64,000 nt of DNA. Source: Atopsyche davidsoni (taxonomy: Eukaryota; Arthropoda; Insecta; Trichoptera; Hydrobiosidae). How positions within the stretch are numbered: position 1 is the first letter of the stretch; each line of letters opens with the position of its first letter. The notes below the pieces were generated by a model that worked only from the letters and a program-made list of their open reading frames with translations, ran no database searches and was not told where the DNA came from. A program made the position numbers and the translations under genes. Below are positions 22,996 through 35,000 of the stretch, in pieces. The stretch is taken from positions 10,456,501 to 10,520,500 of the forward strand of contig JAILWY010000002.1 of the NCBI GenBank assembly GCA_022113835.1. The letters are read 5' to 3'.

Positions 22996-25690
22996 GATAT
23001 AAATAATTTCGTTTTAAATTTAATTATTCATAAGTGCATTTTTTTACTCGGAAACGGGTTGTTTTCTGCGACGACACGTTAGAGCCGCTGTCCAAAAAGC
23101 ATTTTTAAATATAATATTATTTTTTATTATTGTGGTATTGAGTTTTAAAAAATACCATATAACGTGAAAATATTAGCTTTCATAGGATGCCAACAACTTT
23201 TCAAAAATTTAAACGCTTATAGGATTTAATGCATTGACAAGAAAAGATTGACGCCGAAATTCTGAAAAACAGATTAACTTTAACACGCACAAATTGGACA
23301 TAACATTCATTCGTTTTTAACTTAATAATTTTTTATACAAGTGTTATATTAAACACCTTAGCAATCACTGTTTATTAAATCTAAGGGCTTGCATGAACTT
23401 TTTTTATAATATATAACTAATTGCAATCAACTAAAATTGAATAATCATACAGAATAGCAGAGTTTTACCTGAATGAGTTGTTCGTGAAATATTCCATTAT
23501 TTTAGATAAATTAATTTATATATTTGGACTCTCAGGTCACTATTGTTACAGATTTATTTTCGTAAAGCGAAGTCGTCCAAGTACAGGAGCTCCGTAAAAT
23601 TTAAATTCGATATTTTAGAGCCACGAACAATGAAGCCGTGCTAGTTATACTGAGCATGATATCGGTGTAGATTCTTGTGGTGCCCATTTATTGATTTGTT
23701 AAATAAACTCTTCTGAAAACTTAAAATGAATCATTTCATCTGCATCATACACGTATTATATTTATTTTCATAGGCAGCGTTTTGATCCTTTGAGCAATTT
23801 AAGCTATCATTCGGTCAACGCACGGTCAATTACATATCACACTCAAATTCTAGGAACTTATTTTGATTTACCTGTTTCGTGTAATTACGCAGTTCGCGTT
23901 AACTGATTAATGGCAAATTTCTCTTTGAAAATCACCCGTCAACCGTCGCACAGCCCCGAGGGGTTCTAGGCGATCTCACTCTACGGCATGCAATTTACAG
24001 GCCGTAGAATAAAGCCCATCGCTATATTTATACTGAGCTCGCGAAAAGTCGACCCGCGTGAATACAAATGGTTTTATGATAGGTTTTGAATTACAACGAA
24101 AAGAGGACTCTATTCCCAATAGCATGACTCACACCTCCTAATGGTCGGAATGTTTATTTGGAAATTTTACAATACTTGCAATCGCCTCGGTTGTAAATTA
24201 GCATGTCGTCGGGTGCCAGTTGTATTTCAAGGAATAAAAACTTTGAACGCGTTTTTGCAGGTATCCGTATGTATTTATCAGTTTGGGGGAGTTAACGAAT
24301 TCCGACCGATGCTATCTCCAAATATTCATACCCATGAATTTGTTTTATAAAGCATCATTTCGCTGACTCGACTGACCTGTCGACTTCGCCACCAATGTCG
24401 TTCGGAATATCGAATCGGCGGAGGTACATCCGTAGTCAAATCGGGTCGCTCCGAAAGAGAAAATATATTCAATATCTTTGATACGGTGGAATTCCATTTT
24501 TATATTTGAAATAAAAAAAATACTTTTGTGATTTTTGTTCTGCGGTCAATCACCTATCGGTGACCGGTTTCGGCGATTTTTCCCGTTGGAATTATCAAAC
24601 GAACTTTCGAATCGATCGGCGGTCTAGCGGGTCGCGCGATCCGCGGCCGCGGGGGAGTTCGCAAGAGCGGGCGGAGATAGCGGCGAGAGAGCGGCGGCCG
24701 CGGCTACACCCGCGCGACCCTTAGGCGCGGCGGCCGCCCGCGCTCCCCGCCGCGCCGCGGACCTGTTAGTTTCTCGGTATTGATCGTAGTGGACAAAGGA
24801 CGCGCGGCCGGACAGCGGGCGGCCCGGCGACTCCCGCGCCCGCCCGCGCCCGCCGCCCGCGCCTCCGCGGTGCCGCCGGAAGTGCGAGCGCAGCCCTGCG
24901 TCACTTTCAAACTTTTCGAATGAAAACGCGCCAAGTTTTTTTTAAATGCCGCGCGGAACACCCCCCCCCTTCCGCCCCCCCTCCCCCTCCTTCCCATCGC
25001 GGCTCTGAAGCCCTCTCAACCCGAACGATTTGCAATCAGCCAATAGTGTCCCCTCACTTTGGGTGATTTTTTTACGGGTTTGCCCGAGTAACGCAATGCA
25101 ACGGAGGACTCGGTCGGCTGATCGCGACGCTTCGGGGGGCCTCGACGCTGCCGATCTGCATCAACCTGGATGCGCTCCGAGTCGGCCCTGCGTCGCGCGG
25201 CCGCCGCGGACCGTCACAACTCGCGATCGGCCAATTTTTGGATGCTTTTTCTCCGATCTAGTAGCAAGATTGCAATAGTAGATTTGATAGCCGCTAGACT
25301 AGCTGCTCCTTCGACTGCGGATAGGCGATGCCGGTACTGCATTCATTTTTTTCTGCGTCCCGAGGACTGTCAACAGGCGAGGGAAAAATGTTTACAAAAA
25401 GAAAAACATTGGATAAAATATCCACTAAGAAAAAACACGATTTGCTATTTAAATCGAGTCATTGCATCGTGAGGGGGAATAATTTAATACAACGAGCAAA
25501 ACTAGTTGAACTTATTCACCCATCAGATAACAATCATCGGGGCAATATTTGCTGATATGCCCCGCAACTTTTCTGCCGGTTAACTTTGTTGACAGTTCGC
25601 AATGAAGCCCTTATAATTCGCAATTAGCCGATAGCGTCCTCTTTCGCGTTGTTTACTTATGCAAAACCATAAAAAACAGCTAAAATATGA
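22996..25690. other. dan upstream flank
   Basis: 22996-24600 is AT-rich without recognisable features. 24600-25010 and ~25090-25250 are CpG islands with four NotI sites (24643, 24694, 24730, 25197). Family-F fold-back arms are at ~25009-25080 (AACCCGAACGATTTGCAATC, CCAATAGTGTCCCC) and ~25600-25670 (AATTCGCAATTAGCCGATAG). No gene is supported. Confidence 0.5.
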
Positions 25691-26050
25691 GGACGCCCTC
25701 GGCCCTTCGCACGCGTCATGGTGAACTGTCAACAGAGAGTGGCGGTGGCGGTGGCGGTGGCGGCGGCGGTGGCGGTGGCGGTGGCGGGCGGACGCGCCGG
25801 CGGCTCAGTTTTTCGCGGAATGTGTCGCGGGCCAGACGCCGCGAGCGCTCGCGGCGGCCGCGGCTAGCGACAGCGGCGCAGCGGTCAGTCGAGGAACGCC
25901 GCTCGAGCGAGAGCGTCGCGCTCCCGTCGCTCCGCCCCCGCCGCCGCCCGCCGCCCGCTCCCGCGTCTCCGACTTCGCGAACTCCCGCCGCCGTCGCGCC
26001 CGATGACACGTTCCTCGAGTTAACGGTGCCCCGTTGATAATCGGTTTATT
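25691..26050 (+). promoter_or_regulatory. dan: dan promoter and 5' UTR, CpG island
   Basis: A strongly CpG-rich block lies directly before the inferred start codon of dan. It contains the arthropod initiator TCAGTC at 25885-25890 (A+1 at 25887) and, at +28, CGTCG, which matches four of five positions of the downstream promoter element. There is no TATA box at -30. A GGCGGT repeat lies upstream of the initiator. The start site is an inference from these motifs; the UTR would then be about 164 nt. Confidence 0.45.
25739..25790 (+). repeat. (GGCGGT)n hexanucleotide repeat
   Basis: About eight GGCGGT units with one GGCGGC variant, about 100 bp upstream of the proposed dan initiator. In frame it would give poly-glycine, which explains the overlapping frame there. 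Confidence 0.9.
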
Positions 26051-29000
26051 ATGCCAGGAGCCTTCGGCATGATGGACCAGCTGCCGACCACGATCAACCA
26101 AAGGTGGGTGGATTTCCGTCTCTCGCCGGCGATGTAAACACGGCCCGCCGTTCGACTGTCAAAAGTTTTTTTTTAGTTTTGCCATCGCGCCCCTCGCTTT
26201 CGAACGACGTTTCCGCAAGACCGCGGCGACCGTCGTCCGCCGTGGGTAGTTCGGACAAAACTGTATTTTTACTCGTTTCCCTTGTTTACCGAAAGTAAAC
26301 TTTTGTCACTCGCGATCTACTCGCGCCCGCCGAAAACGTAACTTTCCGATCGACAGGAATACGGGATCATCCTGACCGCGACTGTCGACCGAGGTCGTAT
26401 TTTTGGATCTCCAGCCGATGCGAATCGCGCGCTCGACGACAGTTGGCCGTCAATCGTCGATCCGAATGCTGTGTTTTTGTCGGCCACCCCGGCAGCAGGG
26501 GCGACTCGTCCCCGGCGCCGGCGACGTCCGAGCCGCGGAGCGATTCGAATTTTGAATCGGGTCCGATTCGCTTTTGTTTTTTCCTCGCGGCCGCCGGCGG
26601 GGACGCGGCCCGCGCCTCGCGCTGTACTTGGGTTTCGTTATTTTTTGCATTTCGGTACCTGCGGGGGAATCACCCGCCGAGGAATGCCAAAACACCCGAA
26701 CTGCCGGCCGGGCCGACCCCGGGGACGGACGGCGGCCAGGTAGTCGCGCTCGCGGGCGGCCGACCGCCTCCGGCGTGTCGTTTGCGACCCTGATCGAATT
26801 CTGGCGGACCGCTGCGGGTGACCCTGTCGTCTTGGACCGTCGCGAAGAGAAAAGCGGCCCCCGCTCTCGCGTGAAAACTTTGCTAATTTGCAAATACCGA
26901 TGACCACCGTTGCGGCGACGGGAGAGCGTATCGCACGACTTCCGGCGTGATACTCGAAGACCTGTGTCGCCACTCGGGGCATCGTTCACGCTGATTCGGC
27001 ACCCCCCGCGACGTATCCGAATACTTCCCCCGCTCGATCTGTCCCTTCCCGTGCGACCTCTTCTCGGGTACAGTCTCCTCGTTCCTCGTTCCCGTCAAGC
27101 GAGCTGAGGTGTCCTCCGTTCGTAAAGTAATTAAAAACACGACATTTTCACTCCAATATATCACCCGACTAGTTGCGAGCGAGGGGCACCTGTAATGTAT
27201 AATTCAGGACTAACGGTTGCCAGATTGAGAAGTGCTTTGCATTTAGTCGTGACGGTGTCCGCGTTGCTGAAGTCGCGGCACGCCACCGGCAGTGACCCGC
27301 TTGTAACCGGCAACGCCGGGATTTTACTATCAAGAAATTCGTTATTGAGAGTGCAGTATTCGAGCTAGCGTGTAAACAAATATGTACTATTTTACCGTTT
27401 GCATCGATATTAGTTTATTTATCAAACACAAAAAAACTGTCGCATATAATGTAATGGACGATATCTAAATTTTCCACTATGAATATGTCTCCAGGTTCTG
27501 GCGGCCACGGCTAATTAGTGATATCATAGGTTTGAAACCGCGTCCTTCTTTTCTCTTTCCATTATCTTATCTCAGAGAAAAGATAATCTTGTACCGGAAT
27601 CGAAAATTCGGAAACAGGAGGACGAGCTTGAATCACACCTCGCGATCGCTCAGTAATAATGTATTTACATGTTACATTTGTATTTTATGTATTAGTGATA
27701 ATCTCAAACCTCGCATCCGATCGAGGCGGGAGGAATTCCGATGAACGGCAGATGTAAATACAGATTGTGTATTGGCATAACCCGTACCATTTCTATTCAT
27801 GGTTTTCGCCATTCAATTCCGTACGCGTGCTATTGTACTCCCGGCGTACATTAGTGGCGTGCAGTCGAAAATGACACCGCCTGACCTAAATAAACTACGG
27901 TTATAGCCAGGGAAATGCATGTCACGTCGTTAAAGCCTAAGGTTTCATTTAACCTTTTGGGAACAAGTTTTGTATAAATGAAGGAAAGTATTGTATGTAG
28001 CAAATACTACGAACCCAAACATGACATTTATTCAATTAAGATTCCAACGAAAATTACTTCTTATTATATTTTTTCAACACACTATTAATGAATCAACACA
28101 CTCGAAAACCGTAATCCTAAAAAATATCCGCATGCAAATATAACCATTCGGTGCTAAATAAGTAAGTTGTCAGGTCTTTTGCAATGGGGTGCGACGAGGG
28201 ATTTGCTTTTATTATTAAGAGGGAAGACTGCATTACGGCTTACAATAAACGTAATAAGCTCAGACGAGTTGCATTGTCAGCTACCCAAACCTAACAATAT
28301 TAACAGTTTCAAATTTTACGGGTAACCTTCAATATATTCAATTACCATTGTTTCATGCGGATGGTGAACTGACTAACATATCAAAGTTTGCAATAGAATA
28401 TATATATATATTTTTTTAGGAAAATCTTAAAATATTTTAACAACTTCAGATGTAGTACATTGCTTGTTTACGCGGTCAGGGAGACACACGAGGCCAAAAT
28501 GCGGCAGAGCCTTATCGCGCTCTCCGGCCGGGGCCGAACAATGCCGCCCCCGTCTAAACCCACGGCGCGTCGGGGGCGCACGGATCCCCAAAAATCCGGG
28601 ACGATAACCGGCGCGCCCCCCCGCCCCCCCTCGCTAATCGCCGCCCCGGAGCCGGCGGGGCGCGGGGGCGGGGGCGGGGGCGCGATGCAGCGGGCCCGCT
28701 TATCTGCCGTTAATTACCGGCCGAGGAGGCGGGCCCCGTCGGCGCCCGACGCCTGCTGAAATTCCGCAGGAACTCTGCGATCCCACTGGCCGCGAGACTC
28801 CTCGAACACTCCTCGAAATTGCACCAGCAAAAAGATGAAGAGTATAACTCCAAGTGTTGATTTCTAAATAACTACTGCGCCAGCGCTCCCGTTTGTTTGA
28901 TTGGCAGCCGGCATGCAGTGCCCTATGCAAATACTGCAGGTATTTTCGAACCGAATGGAATTGTGATTTCGCCGTCTCCGGGTTTCTCTTTGCCGGCGAG

Positions 29001-32000
29001 AGACGCCGGCGGAGCGGCACTCAATTCCACAAGCGAATGCCGCGTTCCCGAGAAACGTACACCCGATCATCTTCGACCAAAACTGACTCGCACATCTTAC
29101 ATTATCCAGTCGTAACTTGCAAATCTGATCACTTTTATCCAACACGATGACTCAAAAAAAAACATTAGCTAGCGCAGGGTGCGTCAAATTCGATCAGAAA
29201 GTTTTCGCCATACGGCAAGAAAAAAACCTAATTCATCAATCTCCAATGGATATGCTAAAAATATGCATTGGCTTTTGGGCAGCGTATCACAGTAGACTCG
29301 ATTAAAGAATCACAACAACAAACACCCCATCGCAACACGCAACGCCACTCATAAATTAAGCTTCAAAACAAACAATACACACTCAACTACCGTGACCCTC
29401 CCCGTAAAACCCGCACAAAAATATCTGAAGAAGTCGCCCCCGGGCAGGGCGGCCGATCCGGGACCGCAACAGCAGACCGCGCAACGCCGTTTATGAATGA
29501 AGTTTCAAAACAAATGAGACACGTGCCGAGCGCCGGTGTCGGCATCCCCTCACCTGTAACTCCAAATTTATTCCGCTCCATATGAAACGCAATCATATTT
29601 ATTATGTTGCGGGGGTCAGGGCTCGGATGGCGGCGGACAGCGCCGGCCGAGAATGTGACCACCGAATCGATATTTTATTTCCGAGCGTATCTCCGCACGC
29701 GTGCTTGCGTCCCGTATTGTCGGGGGGCCGCCATCGTAACGAGCAATCATCGCGGTCTCCTCGAACCTGCTTTCAGTTTTTAGTGTTACATGTGCTCAGG
29801 TGTTGCAATAATATGAGCGCACAATGCGAGTATCGTTTTTTTGGCACGGTGAGTCCTGTCCGGGCGAATAGAGCCCGCTGAGGCCCGCCGCGTTTTCTTA
29901 TATTCAGATGTTTCGATATTTTGCAAGGGCTCGCGCTACTCTCGAATACACCCAAACATGCTTGGGACCCAAAAATCTGCAATCCAGAAATCAATAAAAT
30001 CAAATCGATTATCGATATCTCCCGCCGGTGGAGTCGATATATATATATTTTTTTTACAAGCGTGTAGCACTTATTTGCAAAATAACAATTTTGACATGTG
30101 TGTATCGCGTTATTAATTTCGCCGCGGGCGACGCAACTTTACAATTCGGCAACAGGTGCTCCCGGAGCACATTTATGACATTCGCGGGGACTACCTCTGT
30201 CATATCGGAACGGCTGCGGATTACTTCTCCCTTCGACTGAACTTTTTGGCCGCGACTTATTTTACAATAAAAATACATCGTCGTCCATTTACAACAATAT
30301 CGAACCGAAGGATTGAGGTGCCCCGTTGCGATCGACTGACTGCCCGACTGCGCGAGGATTTTTCATTGCGCCGTATACGACGGACGGGTCAAAACGTTTG
30401 TTTTAAAAATGTTAACCTATCGAGTAACAATTTGCAATGATACCACAGTGATCGCTTTGGAGTAGATGTATTTTTTTAGTAGAAAAAAAAATAAGAAGGG
30501 ATTTCGATCCTTGCGAGGAGTGTCTGCAATACGATTGTCTTCTCGGTGATATCGAGGCAACCGCTCTCCCCTGCGGCGAATGCGCAGCTTGTCGGCCGGC
30601 TGGCGTTTTTTGGCTCACGTTTCCTCGCTTCCGGGAAGCCCGAGCCCGCGCTCCCGGAGGAGCCGGAGCCTCGAAATGCGCACTGCCAGCTGTATATTTG
30701 GATCATCAATTCAAAAGTCCCCGGAAAGATTTTTTACTTGAGACATGGAGAATAAAAAAAAAAAAATATTTTCCGTTAATGTTTAAATGTACTACTGAAA
30801 GTATAAAAAAAACTCCAGGATCGCCAGCGACGGGACCGTTGTCAGGGAGCCGCGGTTTTCGTAAACCCGGTATAGTACATTAGACTGCACAACAAGGTCG
30901 GATGAAACTCGTGCCAATATTTCCAACTGTAAATATTAAACAATGCCGGACAAAAGTTAATGTTTAAAATAAGTGGTCGTATTTTGTTATATTTACTAAG
31001 AACTGAGGACGAACCGGCGGAAAGAGAAGATATAGAATTAAAGTCCACATTGCCCCCTTTCAGGGGATACGATTGTACAGATCAGCCTAAAAAAAAAAAA
31101 AAAAAAGGAATTTGCAGTATTCTTGTAGGCCGCAAATATCAAAGTGCTCCGTTTCGTTCTCTCCTCGGCTCCAGTGGGCGTCCTCGGCCGGGGCCCGCTA
31201 TTCGGTAAGCCCGGCGGCGCATCGCAAATTAATCAGCTGGAGTGGAGACGAGCGCGGCGCGGTCACGTCGCGGTCACGTCGCGCTCCAGTCGCGGCCTAC
31301 GCGACCCGCCGCCTAATTCTTGGCGGATTCGGCGAAAATCAATTGTGCAGCCGGCCGGGCGCGAGGCTCGAGGCACGAGGCACGAGGCGGGGGCCCGGCC
31401 CGGCGGCACGCTCGCGCCTATCGATTGTGCCGCCGAGTGGCGGTGCTCCAGTAGAATCTGGCCCGCGAGGAGGAGACGCAGTCGGGGCACTCTATCCGCC
31501 GAACCGGTCGCGAGGAGCGCGCCACCCCGCCTCGGCCGCGTGCTATCGATTGTATCGCGAGGCTTCGAGTGGTGGCTATGCGGCGTCCCCGTCGAGCCGG
31601 AAGTCGCTGGCCGGACCGCGTCGCCGGAGATCCGGCTCCGACGAATCGATCGCCCGTTCCCCCTATACAGTCCGATCTGAACTTCCCAGTTTATTTGAGC
31701 GCGATCCTCAGACAACGCATATGCAAATCGATGAGCAATCCGTCCGACGATGTATCACGCGCAGCCCGGAGCGCGAGATGAGCCTTCTTCGCGAACCTGC
31801 CGCTGACGACTCAGAACTGCGACCGAGTAGACGAGGGCGTCTGCCGATCTGGTGAATACCCGTTTCGAGGTAATTGTGACTCGATCGATCGTGCCTCTCG
31901 AGACTATCGCGAGGGACACCTACTCGATTGCGAATTCGCGGGCTATAAATCTCGCCTAGCGGGTTAATAAACACGCACTCATGAAACCCATCCGATTAGT

Positions 32001-35000
32001 ATTGCATCAGCGTAGAAATACTTCGCGAAGGGCTCATCGCTCGCGCGAAACTCCCCATACTCAATTGCAGTTTTTGTTTTTGACTACAAAATCTACGGTA
32101 TACTTTGATCGATTTCAACTACCCTACTAAATAGTAGCATAGCAAACTTTTTCATCATCAACTGCAAATTTATCGCATTGAGCGATATTTTCAACAAAAA
32201 AAAAACATGCGGATATTTAATATATTTGAGAATCTTTCTTTGGCCGCTTCCAAAATAAGAATCGTAAATCAATTAACTTTGCCACGGTCCCCTCGCCGGA
32301 GCCGCGGGCGAAAATACACCGGGAGGGCCGCCGGGCAGGGCGCGCGAGTGGCGGACATTCCTGCGGAGACGACCGTTCGCCTCGTCAAAGCGAGGGGCCC
32401 CGATCGATTTCGCTCGGATGAGTTATCGAAACGATCGCCCATTTCAATACCGAGCTTGCTACAAGACAATCGATCGCTCTTCGAGACGAAACATTTACAG
32501 TTGTGCCGGATCGTACCGACGCCGAGAAGGGAACGCGACGTCTCCGCCATTCCGTGCAACTTTATTTGGAATAAAAATATGACTCGGAGATAAGACGATT
32601 TTCTAACAGCAGACATATCTATTTTGACGCAGCTTTAAAAACAAAGCGATGTCGACACCGCCGGAGACGAAGTTGCCTCTCGAATCCCGAGAGTCCGCTC
32701 TCCTCGCGCTTCTCGGAAATGGCCGGCGGGGCGCCCCCGTGACGTCAGCGCGGGGGAGTGCGGCGCCGAGCCCTCCCGTTTGAATAAGTAGGCGAAATTG
32801 CAGATGAGATATTCCTCTTGGCAGATTTCCTCGAGACTGGGTGGAATCCCCTCCGACCCGTTGTTATACTTAATCCAAACTCAGAATAAATCGTCTGTCG
32901 AAAAGTCGGTAACATTTTGAAAATTTTGCCGTACAGATAAGCCTTGTGTGTAATTCCCTGTCCCCCGATTCATTTCGACCGACAAGTATTGCGAGGCTGA
33001 AGTGCGTCCAGTCATAGTTCTCGGCACGGCCGTCCTGTGTCAATTACGCCCTGCCAGTTCCCTCTGTATATTTTACTACTCACTCGGCCGGGCTCACTCG
33101 ATGGCACTTTTGACCTTGATTGCCTCGGGGGCGGCCGGCGGGAGTGCCAGGGGCGCAGCGCACGTGAGCCCCCCGGAGCCCCCCCAGAGCCCCTCAACGA
33201 CTAACGAGTCCGCAGTGCATATAATGGTCGGCGCGGACCTATTCCCATACGCGTTTCCGGATAATAAAAATAATGCATGTTTGTGTATATTAACACACTA
33301 AAGGCGGGGCGGGTATTAATACCCGCTTCGCTGACTGCCGTCTAAAAGCGGGGAAGGTACTGTAGTACCGTTTGAATGTGTTGACACTAAAAGCGGCAGA
33401 AGGTCAATTTACTCTTTAGGTTTACAGCTCGTAATGTTTGTTTAGACTCGTCAAAGTTACTTCTTCAATATTTGTTTATAAAATAAAGATAAGGAACAAT
33501 AAATTTCGTCTTATTGTTTTCATGCCGATCACTCATAATTTAAATGTATACGCAGGGGGTGACCAACCCAAATGATCTCGCCGGCCACTTCGGAAATGTA
33601 GCATAATTCCGCATATAAAATTATATATATTCCCATATAAGATTTATATTCACTACAGTAAAACCTCGCTATAACGGACCCCTGTTTAACGGACTTCGGA
33701 TATAACGGACAAAAATCTCGCGTAAAATTTCGCACGCGCAATTTTACGCGAATTTTGCCCGCCACGCACATCAGTTTAGTCAATTTGGTTACCCGCCTAT
33801 AGTGTGTTAATTAAAAGAATTGCATACAAAGACAGTTGAATTTGCTCAAAGCGGTCACAAGCGCTTTATTGTGAACGGGATTTTTTATCATGGAGTATTT
33901 TGGACCCACGATAAGCTACCCTTCTTCAGGACAAGTGTCGAATCAAGAAATCGGTCTACTGACGCATATGCAAGATCCCAATCGTATTGCATTCTAAAAC
34001 GGTAACTTTGAGCCCGCTGCACCCGTCGCGACACAACTTACAATTGGCCGACGGCGTCCTCTTGAACAAAATCATCCCAAACAAAAGGACGCTGTTGGTT
34101 TAATGCAAGTTGCTTTACTAAACAAATAATCTAACTTACTTCCAGATTGTATCAATTAGTAACAATATTGATCCTAAAATTATATTTGACACACGCTCAC
34201 CATATTTTTGAGATAATACAATATTGGTATTAAATTTTTTGCTGTGGAAATTTCTATCGATGATTATTGTGATAATTACACGGTTGTCTTGCTGTCGGTT
34301 GTTTGATTGTTAAATACAGCCAAGAGGCATAAGGATCGACCGTGGTGACCAGAGGCGATCGATCGCTTCGCTCGTCGGTTTCATTTTCGAATGCATCACC
34401 CGCGCCCCGCGCCCTCCCCGCGCCCTCGCCCCGCGCCCTCGCCCTCCCCGCTTGCCTTCCGAGAATCAACAGCCCGCGTTCAGCTGTTTTGTGTGTTTCG
34501 GCAAACTTTCCAAAATAATGACCGCGGACTGCCCGCCCGGCCCGCATGGCTGCGCAGAAGACGCGTCACCAAATTAAATCTCCCCAATTTGCAATTGCCT
34601 ATTGCCGTTTACATTACAAATTGTACTACATCTAAAAAATATTCCTTTTTTTTTTTTTTTTAGCATACCCAATTTATTTTGAGATTTGTGATTTGAAAAT
34701 TCTTTGGAGGATCCGGAATGTCGCGATCGAGGCTTTTTAGACGAAATACTCGAATAGCTATTTTGGAATCTGAACTATCTAATAATTATTGTGATGTTGC
34801 GTACCGCTACACAAAGCTGTGCACTCGAGGGCAGTTAAGCTCCACAACACAACGCATATATATATATATATAATTTTAAATAGTAAAAAATTATGTCTCA
34901 AACAAATAGTACTTAAAGTCGACAGATCCCGCAACCGCCTTGCAATGAGCCAAAAGCCACAAACAATACCCAAAATAAAGATACGCTTGACCGATTGCAA

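Noticed and set aside
22390..23002. Overlapping 153-191-codon frames near 22.4-23.0 kb
   Set aside because: They are Pro/Arg on one strand and Gly/Arg on the other over C-runs, mutually exclusive, with no conserved motif.
31112..31855. 247-codon open frame in the dan intron
   Set aside because: Two other frames of 150-178 codons overlap it on both strands in the same CpG island. The composition is Arg/Ser/Gly-rich, no domain is visible and it opens inside an A-run region. High GC explains it.
33002..33301. Plus-strand 99-codon frame with a hydrophobic start
   Set aside because: The signal-peptide-like start is followed by Ala/Pro/Ser low complexity over a CpG island; no splice partner or homologue.
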